Shown in pieces: positions 1-6,793 of a stretch of 16,179 bases of DNA; within the stretch, counting starts at the first letter, position 1, and the number at the start of each line of letters is the position of its first letter. The notes beneath the pieces are model-generated. The model saw only the letters and a program-made list of their open reading frames with translations, had not been told where the DNA came from and searched no databases. The DNA is from Methanoregula sp. (GTDB lineage Archaea > Halobacteriota > Methanomicrobia > Methanomicrobiales > Methanospirillaceae). The translations under genes and the position numbers were made by a program. The stretch lies in NCBI GenBank assembly GCA_013331015.1, contig DUHF01000180.1:1-16179 (forward strand), given 5' to 3'.

Positions 1-98
1 ACACCTGGTCTCATTCCGAACCCAGAAGTTAAGCCGGAACACGTAGCATGCTGTACTGAGGTACGCGAGTCCCCGGGAACCATGCCAAGCTGCTATCA
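1..98 (+). rRNA. rrf: 5S ribosomal RNA, 3' portion (5' end outside the window)
   Basis: The first bases match the conserved 5S core: CCTGGTCTCATTCCGAACCC, then AGAAGTTAAGCC, and the helix region ending CCATGCCAAGC. The 5' strand of the terminal helix (about 25 bases) lies before the window, so the exact 3' end cannot be set by pairing and 98 is approximate. A pyrimidine-rich stretch (CCTTTCCTTCTT, about 100-112) follows directly and may be the transcription stop. No 23S or tRNA sequence is visible, so linkage to an rRNA operon cannot be judged. Confidence 0.93.
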
Positions 99-231
99 CC
101 TTTCCTTCTTACACGACGTTTCTTGTATTGTTTCAGTAACGAGCGAATGCGCTTGTTTTGTCATTTGTATCGTTTTTTTCAGATACCGCCAGGTTCGCGC
201 CCTGGAGTGACAACTATCAATATCCGTCTTT
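99..231. other. Intergenic spacer between 5S rRNA and the radical SAM gene
   Basis: No convincing gene is present. It holds the pyrimidine tract just after 5S, a weak 4-bp hairpin (AGCG/CGCT, about 142-153) and a T7 run at about 173-179. The T run would suit termination of plus-strand transcription from the rRNA. Short ORFs across it have atypical composition and overlap the minus-strand gene's end. Confidence 0.5.
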
Positions 232-1146
232 TTAGCCGTCGCAGTACACCTGCGCCGGCTCCAGGATCCCCGGGTACTTCTTCCGGCAGGACTTCCGCGC
301 CAGCCAGCAGAGGTGGCAGGCATCGGCCACCCCTTCCGGTGGCGGAGTGTAGCCAAGCTCATTTGCCAGCAGCGCCGGCCCGCCCCGGATGAGCGGCCCG
401 CAGACTGGATGGGTGGACGGATCGTAATCCCGGACCAGTTCTTCGAGTGGACGCTCCCAGATATTTCCCATGTTTATGCCCTGACATATCTGGATGTTGC
501 CATAGGCATCCACGTGCAGGCGTGAGGGTTTTTCCAGATCCTCGTAAGGGCACGTAGTGAACAGCCGCCAGTCCTTTAATTCAGCGTACCGGCTCAGCTT
601 TGCTGCGGCCCGCCCGCGAAACACGATGCTGCCACCGGTGATAACGCCCTTCCTCTCCTCCCGTGATGTCCCCCTTTTGCCCGGCCCCGATGCCCCGGGG
701 TCGAGTGCGAGGACTGCAGCCGGCATACCGCTACCCTTTCCCGCCCGGAATGCCCGGCGGGCAGCATTATCCCCGCGGTCCTCGTAATGGAAGACATCAT
801 CGCTGATACTAAGATCAGCAATCCCGAGCCCGGTGAGCGGTTCAAGAAAGAGCCGGGCGTTCTCCTCCGATGTAGCAAAGTAGCCGTTGGTCACGATCCC
901 GACCGAGAGGTTCCTCTCCCGTGCCTGGCGGACACCGCTGAGCAGGACCGGGTAAAAAAGAAACGGTTCGCCTCCTTCGAAATACACGGTATCAACAGTT
1001 CCAAGCTGCACGGCCTGATCAAGGACTCTGGCAATCTGGCCGGGAGTAAACGTCCCTTCAGCGGAGGGGCTGCTGCATACAAAACAGTGCTCACACGTAA
1101 GGGTGCACATGTATGTCAACAGGATATGGACCTGTTGGATCCTCAT
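232..1146 (-). CDS. Radical SAM protein with SPASM-like C-terminal cysteines
   Basis: The protein has 304 residues. Radical SAM enzymes use a [4Fe-4S] cluster and S-adenosylmethionine to make a 5'-deoxyadenosyl radical. The cluster motif CX3CX2C is C14, C18 and C21, after the first strand (IQQVHILLTY). The SAM-binding GGEP is at about 58-61 and TNGYF at 86-90. The C-terminal third holds C199, C221 (in the NIQICQGINMGNI segment), C249, C277, C280, C287 and C302, which resembles a SPASM or twitch extension binding auxiliary clusters. Substrate is unknown; many such proteins modify peptides or activate partner enzymes. An ATG six codons upstream (1164) is also possible. I prefer 1146 because a TATA-like element sits about 28 nt before it and there is no ribosome site before 1164. 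The nearest neighbour is a divergent small cysteine-rich protein. Confidence 0.85.
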   Translation of the reverse strand: MRIQQVHILLTYMCTLTCEHCFVCSSPSAEGTFTPGQIARVLDQAVQLGTVDTVYFEGGEPFLFYPVLLSGVRQARERNLSVGIVTNGYFATSEENARLFLEPLTGLGIADLSISDDVFHYEDRGDNAARRAFRAGKGSGMPAAVLALDPGASGPGKRGTSREERKGVITGGSIVFRGRAAAKLSRYAELKDWRLFTTCPYEDLEKPSRLHVDAYGNIQICQGINMGNIWERPLEELVRDYDPSTHPVCGPLIRGGPALLANELGYTPPPEGVADACHLCWLARKSCRKKYPGILEPAQVYCDG

Positions 1147-1170
1147 ACCTGTACCTTGGCTCATTGGAAA

Positions 1171-1178
1171 CCATAAAT
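1171..1178 (-). promoter_or_regulatory. Possible TATA box of the radical SAM gene
   Basis: Read on the minus strand this is ATTTATGG. Its centre is about 28 nt before the ATG at 1146, the archaeal distance from TATA centre to transcription start, so the mRNA would be leaderless. This is inferred from spacing only. Confidence 0.35.
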
Positions 1179-1294
1179 CTGCTTAGAATAATTGCATTCC
1201 ACAATTCAGAATAAAACAACAGTCCTGGGTCCAATGCCGGCATACCCGGAATATTCTCTCATCTCGAAAGGCTAAAACATTTTCACTGAAATTT

Positions 1295-1318
1295 TTCTAT
1301 ATTCCGTGTCTTTATACT
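1295..1318 (+). promoter_or_regulatory. Candidate TATA boxes for the small cysteine-rich gene
   Basis: Two TATA-like elements lie in an AT-rich stretch: TTCTATATT at about 1295-1303 and TTTATACT at 1311-1318. The first predicts a start near 1326 and the second near 1341. Either leaves a short leader containing most of the ribosome binding site at 1345-1355. The rest of the 1165-1359 spacer shows no gene. Confidence 0.45.
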
Positions 1319-1344
1319 CTTTCTCCTGAGATTCATTGGTGGAA

Positions 1345-1355
1345 GGATGTGATCC
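1345..1355 (+). promoter_or_regulatory. Strong Shine-Dalgarno site deciding the start at 1360
   Basis: GGATGTGATCC differs by one base from GGAGGTGATCC, the full complement of the usual 3' end of archaeal 16S rRNA. It ends 4 bases before ATG 1360, so it fixes that start over the in-frame TTG 1336 and GTG 1339, which would lie upstream of or inside it. Confidence 0.75.
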
Positions 1356-1359
1356 CATC

Positions 1360-1623
1360 ATGGAAAAATCTGGAAAATCCCCGCTTGGCCAGCTTGTCAT
1401 GTTCACCCTCTGCCTCGCGTTAGCAGGAAGCATTGTCGCCACAATGCATTATTACACCATCGATCTCCCCAAGCAGCATTCGGCCCAACCCCCAGAGAAT
1501 ACTATCTGCAAGACCGAGTTGTGCAGGTTCTACGAGGGATGTATCAAGGCCTGCTGGGCAAAGTCCCCGCAATATTGGAATGACTGCTTTGATGAATGCG
1601 AATCTCACGGGTGCCACGTATAA
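1360..1623 (+). CDS. Small membrane-anchored cysteine-rich protein with twin CX3C motif
   Basis: I do not recognise a named family. The 87-residue product has a basic N-terminus, one hydrophobic segment at about 10-31 (probably an uncleaved anchor) and an outward tail of about 55 residues. The tail has seven cysteines at 50, 55, 61, 65, 76, 80 and 85. C61-X3-C65 and C76-X3-C80 are separated by 10 residues, the arrangement of twin-CX3C helical hairpins held by two disulfides, as in alpha-hairpinins and small Tim proteins. That similarity is in pattern only. C18 lies within the membrane segment. The start is set by the strong ribosome site at 1345-1355. It stands alone, divergent from the radical SAM gene. 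Role unknown; a redox or structural surface role is possible. Confidence 0.75.
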   Translation: MEKSGKSPLGQLVMFTLCLALAGSIVATMHYYTIDLPKQHSAQPPENTICKTELCRFYEGCIKACWAKSPQYWNDCFDECESHGCHV

Positions 1624-1674
1624 TCATTGAACCCGGCGTTGAGAGGGGAGGATTCTCCCACAGGATCCCGGATT

Positions 1675-2484
1675 TTACCGGAGAAATTCCCGTACGGCAC
1701 GTGAAAGGGCTCTTGGATCCTGGTACTGGAGCCCGTGCCCGGCGCCCGGCACTTCCCCCAGCCGTGCGCCTGGTATGCGCGAGACGAGGATCCGGGAGTT
1801 CTCCGAAGGGATGACTGCGTCCTCGCTCCCGGTCATGACAAGGGCCGGGCACCGGATCTCCGGCAGCCGGTCATATGACCCCTGCCACGCGAAGAACGCC
1901 TCTGCCTGCCGTGCGGCATTCTCTTCACTGGTTGTCTCGTATACGTCAGGACAGAACTGCAGCGGGTCATGGGTTGCCCGCCACTCCTCCGGGAAGAGGA
2001 CCGAGAACATCCGGTTCACAATCTCCGGCAGGTCTCCGCTTTTATCCGAGAGCCGCGCCCAGACTTCCGGAGGTACCGGGATACCCGCGTCTCCCCCGCA
2101 GGTGCCGGAGATTAGGATGAGCTTCTCCACGCGCTCCGGGTGCGCAAGTACCATCTCCTGCGCAATGGACGCACCCATGGAAAGCCCGAGTACATGAGCC
2201 CTCCCGATGCCGAGCGTGTCCATCAGGGCAGCGGTGTCCTGTGCAAAGAGCGGGATTGAGAACGGCTCATCTGATGCCGATGAATATCCCGTACCCCGGT
2301 TATCGAAAATTATCACCCGAAAATGGCGGGCAAGCTCTTCGAGCACCGGCGGGTTCCAGGTGTCCATGGTTGAGACAAACCCGTTGATCATGACAAGCGG
2401 ATAGCCCTCACCGCAGATCCGGTACGCGAGCGTTATCCCGTTCACGTCAATGGTTTTCACCTTCGCTTCTGGTATTCCGTTCAT
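1675..2484 (-). CDS. Alpha/beta-fold hydrolase
   Basis: The 269-residue, probably cytosolic protein has the full alpha/beta-hydrolase layout. The oxyanion strand is at 30-36 (LVMINGF), with DNRGTGYS at 61-68. The nucleophile elbow GLSMG gives Ser102, the acid is Asp222 (GSEDAVIP) and the base is His250 (AGHGLQ). Length and motifs resemble 3-oxoadipate enol-lactonase or carboxylesterase-like members, but the substrate cannot be read from the sequence. The start is ATG 2484, preceded by GAGGTGA (2489-2495). It converges with the small cysteine-rich gene and diverges from the PrsW-like gene. Confidence 0.88.
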   Translation of the reverse strand: MNGIPEAKVKTIDVNGITLAYRICGEGYPLVMINGFVSTMDTWNPPVLEELARHFRVIIFDNRGTGYSSASDEPFSIPLFAQDTAALMDTLGIGRAHVLGLSMGASIAQEMVLAHPERVEKLILISGTCGGDAGIPVPPEVWARLSDKSGDLPEIVNRMFSVLFPEEWRATHDPLQFCPDVYETTSEENAARQAEAFFAWQGSYDRLPEIRCPALVMTGSEDAVIPSENSRILVSRIPGARLGEVPGAGHGLQYQDPRALSRAVREFLR

Positions 2485-2488
2485 GCAT

Positions 2489-2495
2489 TCACCTC
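2489..2495 (-). promoter_or_regulatory. Shine-Dalgarno site of the alpha/beta hydrolase
   Basis: On the minus strand GAGGTGA lies 4 bases before ATG 2484. It confirms the start and implies a leadered mRNA, unlike the leaderless layout of several neighbours. Confidence 0.65.
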
Positions 2496-2559
2496 ATCGA
2501 ACATGGAGTTCCTGATCTCGATCCTGCCTGCTGTCTATGGCAGATATCCGGTCATCAGT

Positions 2560-2573
2560 CAATTTATCTTTTC
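2560..2573 (-). promoter_or_regulatory. Possible TATA element of the alpha/beta hydrolase
   Basis: Read on the minus strand the element is GATAAATTG in an AT-rich patch. It predicts a start near 2538 and a leader of about 50 nt that would carry the ribosome site at 2489-2495. Weak, pattern only. Confidence 0.3.
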
Positions 2574-2618
2574 GTCTCCCAAGATCTGCAGAGCAGCGCT
2601 GCTGCATTGTTTCACACC

Positions 2619-2628
2619 ATTAATATGG
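2619..2628 (+). promoter_or_regulatory. Probable TATA box of the PrsW-like gene
   Basis: ATTAATATGG is centred about 27 nt before the GTG at 2650, which fits a leaderless transcript starting at that codon. This is one reason for choosing 2650 over the ATG at 2503. Confidence 0.45.
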
Positions 2629-2649
2629 TTGTATGGTAAAAACTCCGCT

Positions 2650-3339
2650 GTGGATCTCTGGGTCATTCTCACCATAGGGCTCGCGCCCGGCCTCTTCTGG
2701 CTCTGGTATTTTTACAGCCGGGACAAGTACGAACCCGAACCCCTCTCCCTGATTGCCCGTATGTTTTTTCTGGGGATCGTGGCCGCAGTCATTGCATTTC
2801 TCTTAGAAAACCTGCTCATATCCTTTGTAACCACCATCATCTTCGTTGCACTCGTGGTCCCGGCTCTTGAGGAGGTGCTGAAATTTTCCATGGTCGCCCT
2901 GTTCATATACCGGGACAAGGAGTTCGATGAGCCGATGGATGGCATTGTCTATGCCACGGCAACTGCCCTCGGGTTTGCTACGCTAGAGAATATTGTCTAT
3001 GTCCTCGATATCCAGACCCTTTCATCCCTGTTCCTTACCGGAACCCTGCGGGCTGTCCTTTCGGTCCCCGGCCATGCACTCTTTGCCATTTTCTGGGGGT
3101 ACAGCCTCGGGATTGCAAAGTTCATGCCAGCCGACAGCCGGCGTACTATCGTCATTGTGGGAGGACTGGTCCTGGCGATCGGCGTCCATGGGATCTTCAA
3201 CCTCATGCTCGAACAAGAATATGCCGGTCTCGCCATTGCCCTTCTGGTTCTCCTCCCGGTTGTGTGGTGGGGTGCGGAGAAGAAAATCCGCGCAGCACTT
3301 CTTGGATGCGGATCGCACGAAACAACAGAATCAATTTAA
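2650..3339 (+). CDS. PrsW-family intramembrane metalloprotease
   Basis: The 229-residue multi-pass membrane protein belongs to the PrsW (CPBP-like glutamate) group, whose bacterial founder cleaves an anti-sigma factor within the membrane. Family signatures are present: APGLFWLWYFYSRDKYEPEP at 12-31, PALEE with paired Glu74-Glu75, ENIVY with Glu113, PGHALF with His142, and HGIFN with His180. These Glu and His residues are the expected metal ligands and catalytic residues. About seven or eight helices are predicted by eye. The GTG start at 2650 matches the usual N-terminus just before the first helix and has a TATA-like element 27 nt upstream. An in-frame ATG at 2503 would add 49 residues with no family look and no ribosome site. 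No obvious substrate is adjacent. Confidence 0.85.
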   Translation: MDLWVILTIGLAPGLFWLWYFYSRDKYEPEPLSLIARMFFLGIVAAVIAFLLENLLISFVTTIIFVALVVPALEEVLKFSMVALFIYRDKEFDEPMDGIVYATATALGFATLENIVYVLDIQTLSSLFLTGTLRAVLSVPGHALFAIFWGYSLGIAKFMPADSRRTIVIVGGLVLAIGVHGIFNLMLEQEYAGLAIALLVLLPVVWWGAEKKIRAALLGCGSHETTESI

Positions 3340-3342
3340 AAA

Positions 3343-3350
3343 TTTTTATA
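3343..3350 (+). promoter_or_regulatory. TATA box of the NCGxCG cysteine-rich gene
   Basis: TTTTTATA within an AT-rich run that begins at the stop codon of the previous gene. The predicted transcription start is about 3374, leaving a leader of about 30 nt with CTGGTGG just before the start codon. Confidence 0.5.
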
Positions 3351-3405
3351 TGGTTCCCCGCAGTTCTCTTACACGGTTAGTTCCCTATGCTGACTGGTGG
3401 TTACA

Positions 3406-4293
3406 TTGGCTGATGAAAAGCGAGATGATCCCAAAAAAGAACAGAAGTCCGGCTTTCCGCAGATGAGTGCAATGCATGTCGTCATTGCGATTGCGGTCAT
3501 TGTCCTTGCGGTGATCTTCATTGCAAAATTCGGGTTTGGTATGGACCTGATCAGTTCGTCTTCAGGAGAGATGGCGATTGCAAAACCGCGACCGGTTTCC
3601 CCGGCACCTGCAACTATCCAGAAGGATGTTGCTGTCAGGCCAAGCATCTCGATCCGGCCCGATATGCTACCTTCCTGTGATGCGCCAAAGACCCTGTGCG
3701 GGGACACCTGCACCGATATTCAGACGAATGTCAATAACTGCGGTGCCTGCGGAAATGACTGCACATCACGTGACGTGAAGAATGTTGCTGAATATGGTTG
3801 CGCCAATGCAAAATGCACGATCACTTCCTGCCAGCCCGGGTACGGCGACTGCATGAACAAGGGTACTACCGATGTTAATGGAGATGGCTGTGAGACGAAT
3901 CTCATGACCAGTGAAAGCTGGATCTACAACCAGTACTCATCCTATGTTTACCAGCAGAAAGACCCGGAATCAAAGGTCTATTTGGAAAATCCCGCGAACT
4001 GCGGCTCCTGCGGGAATAAATGCGAGGGTGGATCAACATTTTTTGGCATTTGTGACCGTGGTGCATGCAGGAAAGTGTGTTGGGGGACCTGGCTCAACTG
4101 TGATAATTCCTGGGGCAATGGCTGTGAGCAGGTATTTGACGATAACAACTGCGGTGCGTGCGGAGCAAAATGCCCGGCCGACAGTTTCTGCAACAATGGG
4201 TGCTGTGTCCTGAAATCAGATCATAGCAAGGCGGTAGCCGATTCCCTTGGTGTCACCTGCAGCGGGAACATCTGGGTCCGGCAGAGCAAATAA
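3406..4293 (+). CDS. Membrane-anchored cysteine-rich protein with NCGxCGxxC modules
   Basis: The 295-residue product has a charged N-terminus, one membrane anchor at about 24-45, a Pro/Ser-rich spacer at 58-90 and an extracellular part with 26 cysteines. The core element NCG-x-CG-x2-C occurs three times: 111-119, 198-206 and 248-256. The first two are separated by stretches with DGCE or NGCE (about 160-163 and 238-241). Such modules occur in exported proteins of myxobacteria and some archaea; their job is unknown to me. The TTG start at 3406 is chosen because CTGGTGG (3394-3400) sits 5 bases before it; GTG 3397 overlaps that site. The gene has its own TATA box and a T8 tract after the stop. 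A surface adhesion or structural role is a guess. Confidence 0.8.
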   Translation: MADEKRDDPKKEQKSGFPQMSAMHVVIAIAVIVLAVIFIAKFGFGMDLISSSSGEMAIAKPRPVSPAPATIQKDVAVRPSISIRPDMLPSCDAPKTLCGDTCTDIQTNVNNCGACGNDCTSRDVKNVAEYGCANAKCTITSCQPGYGDCMNKGTTDVNGDGCETNLMTSESWIYNQYSSYVYQQKDPESKVYLENPANCGSCGNKCEGGSTFFGICDRGACRKVCWGTWLNCDNSWGNGCEQVFDDNNCGACGAKCPADSFCNNGCCVLKSDHSKAVADSLGVTCSGNIWVRQSK

Positions 4294-4301
4294 TCTCCTC
4301 A

Positions 4302-4309
4302 TTTTTTTT
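4302..4309 (+). terminator. T8 tract after the NCGxCG gene
   Basis: A run of eight T begins 9 bases after the stop codon. Oligo-T tracts are the intrinsic termination signal in archaea; no strong hairpin precedes it. Confidence 0.55.
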
Positions 4310-4396
4310 ACCAGATATCAGAGCGCAGGGTATTATCCCGTCATGATGAGTGGGCATCTTCGATCGAACCTCCCAGTTTCACCCCGCGTTCATCTC

Positions 4397-4406
4397 CTTT
4401 ATGATA
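4397..4406 (+). promoter_or_regulatory. Possible TATA box of the RibD-like reductase gene
   Basis: CTTTATGATA is centred about 34 nt before ATG 4436, predicting a start near 4428 and a very short leader. Pattern and spacing only. Confidence 0.35.
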
Positions 4407-4435
4407 TCCTCAGGGTAACCGGGAAGAAGGTTATC

Positions 4436-5122
4436 ATGGTACCAACGGTCATCCTTCACAACGCGGTCAGCCTTGACGGCCGCATCACGAACTTCCCCGC
4501 CGATCTCGAGACGTATTACGCCCTTGCCGCCCGGTGGAACCCTGATGCAATCCTATTCGGGAGCGAGACCGTCCTTGCCGCGGTCCGGGAAAATCCCTCC
4601 CTGAACGTCCCGCCGGAACATGAGGAGATGTTCCGCCCACCGGCAGGATCTCCAGATCCCCGCCCGCTGCTGGTCATCGCTGACAGCCGGGGACAGGTGC
4701 GCTGCTGGGATGCAATCCGGAAATGGCCGTACATGCGTGATGTCCTTGCTCTCTGTTCCAAATCGACCCCGAAGGAATATCTCGATTACCTTGCTGAACA
4801 AAAGATTGGGACGATCATTGCCGGAAAGGATCGCATCGATATGCGGGCTGGCATGGAAGCATTGCATGCACAGCACGGTGTCGCAACCGTCCGGGTTGAC
4901 AGCGGCGGCACGCTCAACAGCGTGATGCTTGCAACCGGCCTTGTCACTGAGATCAGTGTGCTCATTCACCCGTTCCTTGCCGGAGGCAGTCCTGACCCCA
5001 CCGTATTCGACCCAAAAAAAGCGGGAATCCGCGATCTTCAGGTGCCTCTTACGCTGAAAAGCCACGAAGTTCTAAAAAACGGACTCATCTGGGCCCGGTA
5101 TACCCCGGTCTCCCCTCCATGA
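4436..5122 (+). CDS. RibD C-terminal (dihydrofolate-reductase-fold) reductase
   Basis: The 228-residue protein resembles the stand-alone RibD reductase domain. In archaeal riboflavin synthesis this domain reduces 2,5-diamino-6-ribosylamino-pyrimidinone phosphate with NAD(P)H. Family elements are SLDGRI (12-17), the DAILFGSETVL segment (37-47), GGTLNS (157-162) and the VTEISVLIHPFLAGG stretch (170-184). The N-terminal deaminase domain of bacterial RibD is absent, as in archaea. The segment after FGSETVL is divergent from typical ArfC, so an alternative substrate is possible and no symbol is given. ATG 4436 is chosen because homology begins there and GAAGAAGG lies just upstream; the frame is open to 4247 but overlaps the previous gene. 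No riboflavin genes adjoin it. Confidence 0.75.
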   Translation: MVPTVILHNAVSLDGRITNFPADLETYYALAARWNPDAILFGSETVLAAVRENPSLNVPPEHEEMFRPPAGSPDPRPLLVIADSRGQVRCWDAIRKWPYMRDVLALCSKSTPKEYLDYLAEQKIGTIIAGKDRIDMRAGMEALHAQHGVATVRVDSGGTLNSVMLATGLVTEISVLIHPFLAGGSPDPTVFDPKKAGIRDLQVPLTLKSHEVLKNGLIWARYTPVSPP

Positions 5123-5150
5123 GGGTCCGATCAGGTTTTTTATTCCCCAA

Positions 5151-5160
5151 CCTTTATCAT
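5151..5160 (+). promoter_or_regulatory. TATA box of the lipoprotein/ABM pair
   Basis: CCTTTATCAT is centred about 28 nt before ATG 5184, predicting a leaderless mRNA. There is no ribosome site before this ATG. Confidence 0.5.
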
Positions 5161-5183
5161 TTTGCCCCGCACACCTCCCACAT

Positions 5184-5591
5184 ATGCGACGATTCGTCTG
5201 GTGTCTGGCTGCCATCTTCCTGTTGATCCTCATCTGCGGTTGTCTCCAGCCGTCCCCGCAACCCGCGCCGGTGGCAACGCCTGTTCCGGATACGACCGTT
5301 GTCCCGACGCGGGATCCCGCGGTGCCCCGGCAGGTGGATTTTGCTGTAACCGAGGCCGGGCCGTATCTCAATATCACCATCACCGGTGGCGCCGATGCTG
5401 CCGATATGGTTGCCATGAACATCAGGATCACCAACCAGAACTCCCAGAATGTCCAGCGGACGATCACGAGCCCGATCATCGGTTCGCCCTACATCTTCAC
5501 CTACCGGGGAGTTGCTGATGCAAGTGTTGTCAATATCGTCGGGACATTCAGCGACGGGTTCCAGCAGACCGTGCTCATGTATTACGTATGA
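5184..5591 (+). CDS. Small exported lipoprotein
   Basis: The 135-residue protein has a signal peptide (basic MRR, hydrophobic 5-18) ending in a lipobox ICGC with the lipid-bearing cysteine at 20. A Pro/Thr/Val-rich linker (21-50) leads to a compact domain of about 85 residues rich in beta-forming segments (PYLNITITGG, NIRITNQN, YIFTYRG). The domain is unrecognised; a small beta-sandwich is likely. The start is the only plausible ATG, with a TATA element 28 nt upstream. The stop overlaps the next ATG as ATGA, so the two genes are probably translated together. Confidence 0.82.
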   Translation: MRRFVWCLAAIFLLILICGCLQPSPQPAPVATPVPDTTVVPTRDPAVPRQVDFAVTEAGPYLNITITGGADAADMVAMNIRITNQNSQNVQRTITSPIIGSPYIFTYRGVADASVVNIVGTFSDGFQQTVLMYYV

Positions 5592-5911
5592 AACCCCAAA
5601 ACCCGGAAATTTCCCCGGCAAACCATATCGTCACCCTGATGCTGCGTGTCAGGCCCTCGTTTGTCAGCCGGATGCGGCTCGTTGCCCGGGACCTGACCGT
5701 CACGTCCCGGGCTGACGATGGCTGTATCATCTTCCTTACCGCAGAATCTGAAAAAGATGAGGGGCTCTTCCTGATCCTATCCACCTGGCGGGATGGGGAG
5801 GCGTACAAGAAGCACCGGGCATCGCCCTATGTCCGGGCATTTGAGAGCCAGATTGGGCCGGAGCTCGTTTGCGAACCCGTAAACTACTTCGCCTGGAAGA
5901 AGATCTCGTAA
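5588..5911 (+). CDS. Antibiotic biosynthesis monooxygenase (ABM) domain protein
   Basis: The 107-residue soluble protein matches the dimeric alpha-beta ABM barrel. Signs are an opening strand (IVTLMLRVRP), a central strand FLILSTWRDGEAYKKH (61-76) with the family's W and H residues, a helix SPYVRAFE (79-86) and a closing strand. Members range from quinol monooxygenases to heme-degrading and purely binding proteins. An oxygen-using role would be odd in a methanogen, so the function is open. The start overlaps the lipoprotein stop by 4 bases, and translational coupling is likely. The cytosolic protein contrasts with its exported partner. Confidence 0.78.
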   Translation: MKPQNPEISPANHIVTLMLRVRPSFVSRMRLVARDLTVTSRADDGCIIFLTAESEKDEGLFLILSTWRDGEAYKKHRASPYVRAFESQIGPELVCEPVNYFAWKKIS

Positions 5912-5932
5912 AAAAAAGGGTATCTGGAGTTT
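5912..5932. terminator. Short convergent spacer with A- and T-rich tracts
   Basis: Only 21 bases separate the converging genes. The plus strand shows an A-run at the ABM gene's stop and TTTTT at 5925-5929; the A-run would read as a T tract on the minus strand. They could stop transcription from both sides. Confidence 0.35.
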
Positions 5933-6541
5933 TTATCCCCAGCCATTCAGCTCGGTGATGACAGCGCCATCGGGGCCGTTGTACTGCCACTTTACAAACG
6001 TCGGAACGCCCGGGGCGGTCCAGTAGTAGAGGGTCTCGCCCTGGCTGGTCACCGCGTACTTGGATGCGGTCGGGTAGGTGCCTGCCCCAACCGAGACCGG
6101 CTCGATGGTGACGAACTTGAACTGGACATCCGGATCTACCTCATTGGGGTTGGTGGAAGATCCTTCCACTGCACTTCCGCTGGAAGAGCAGTCCATGGTC
6201 ATGCCGCTCATGCCTTCCATGCCTGCGCCTTCAAAGCGCATGGAGCAGGTGCCGGTCTTCATGTTGTGCTTGTAGTATATGGTCATCTGGTCGCCATCGA
6301 CATCGGTGATCATCTTGTACTCCACCCAGTCGTAGGGCTTCTGTTCAAGGATCTTGTCGATGCCAAGGAACGAGCCGGAAGACGCTGCACCGGATGCTGC
6401 TGCCCCGCTCTGTGCCCCGCCAGACGATGCGCTGCCTGATGCTGCAGGCTCTGCTGCCGGGCTCGATCCTGTGCATCCTGCGAATGCAACCGCAATCACA
6501 ACAAGCAGGACGGTGATAATGCCAATCTGTGAAACCTTCAT
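5933..6541 (-). CDS. Exported lipoprotein with Ala/Gly/Ser-rich linker
   Basis: The 202-residue protein has a signal peptide (5-21) with lipobox FAGC, lipidated Cys23, and a low-complexity Ala/Gly/Ser/Pro linker (24-57). A globular domain of about 145 residues follows, with cysteines at 99 and 118 and a methionine/glycine patch (108-116). The domain resembles small beta-rich lipoproteins common in Methanomicrobiales, whose function I do not know. ATG 6541 is chosen over ATG 6583 because GAGG lies 8 bases before it and the signal peptide starts there. Transcription likely starts from the AT-rich element at 6635-6649. Confidence 0.82.
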   Translation of the reverse strand: MKVSQIGIITVLLVVIAVAFAGCTGSSPAAEPAASGSASSGGAQSGAAASGAASSGSFLGIDKILEQKPYDWVEYKMITDVDGDQMTIYYKHNMKTGTCSMRFEGAGMEGMSGMTMDCSSSGSAVEGSSTNPNEVDPDVQFKFVTIEPVSVGAGTYPTASKYAVTSQGETLYYWTAPGVPTFVKWQYNGPDGAVITELNGWG

Positions 6542-6634
6542 CGTAAATTCCTCACAATGTTCCATAATCCCATCACCCGGCACGGGAAATACCGGCCCGG
6601 GGTTTGTGGGGGACAGACTAATAGTATCTTCAAT

Positions 6635-6649
6635 ACCGTATTAAAAAAT
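6635..6649 (-). promoter_or_regulatory. Candidate TATA region of the minus-strand lipoprotein
   Basis: The minus strand reads TATTTTTTAATACGG. A start near 6615 would give a leader of about 74 nt. That leader contains an inverted repeat CCCGG/CCGGG (about 6576-6602) before the ribosome site. A direct repeat AATACCG (6632-6638 and 6647-6653) frames the element. Confidence 0.4.
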
Positions 6650-6691
6650 ACCGAAAAAATTTCCTCTCTCAACGGTGCCCGAATTCGTGGA

Positions 6692-6793
6692 TCAAGCCTT
6701 ATTTTCCCGTTCCGGTTTCAACTCTGGTTTTTTTAAAACAAATGATGCAAGCACCCCGCAGAGGATCAGGCACCCGCCAAGGATTACCAATCC
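6692..6793 (-). pseudogene. Detached C-terminus (last helix and tail) of the ACS-family transporter
   Basis: Reading on in the same frame past the TAA at 6794-6796 gives 33 sense codons to a TGA at 6692-6694. They encode GLVILGGCLILCGVLAS, a typical twelfth membrane helix, then FVLKK and a charged tail ending ERENKA. The total frame then encodes about 445 residues, the normal ACS-family length. Without readthrough this part is not made. Confidence 0.75.

Noticed and set aside
1..231. tRNA gene or rest of an rRNA operon after 5S
   Set aside because: No cloverleaf elements such as a GGTTCAAATCC-type T arm with matching stems were found after the 5S.
2503..2649. N-terminal extension of the PrsW-like protein from ATG 2503
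   Set aside because: No ribosome site, composition unlike the family N-terminus, and a TATA-like element lies within it; it is better read as divergent promoter DNA.
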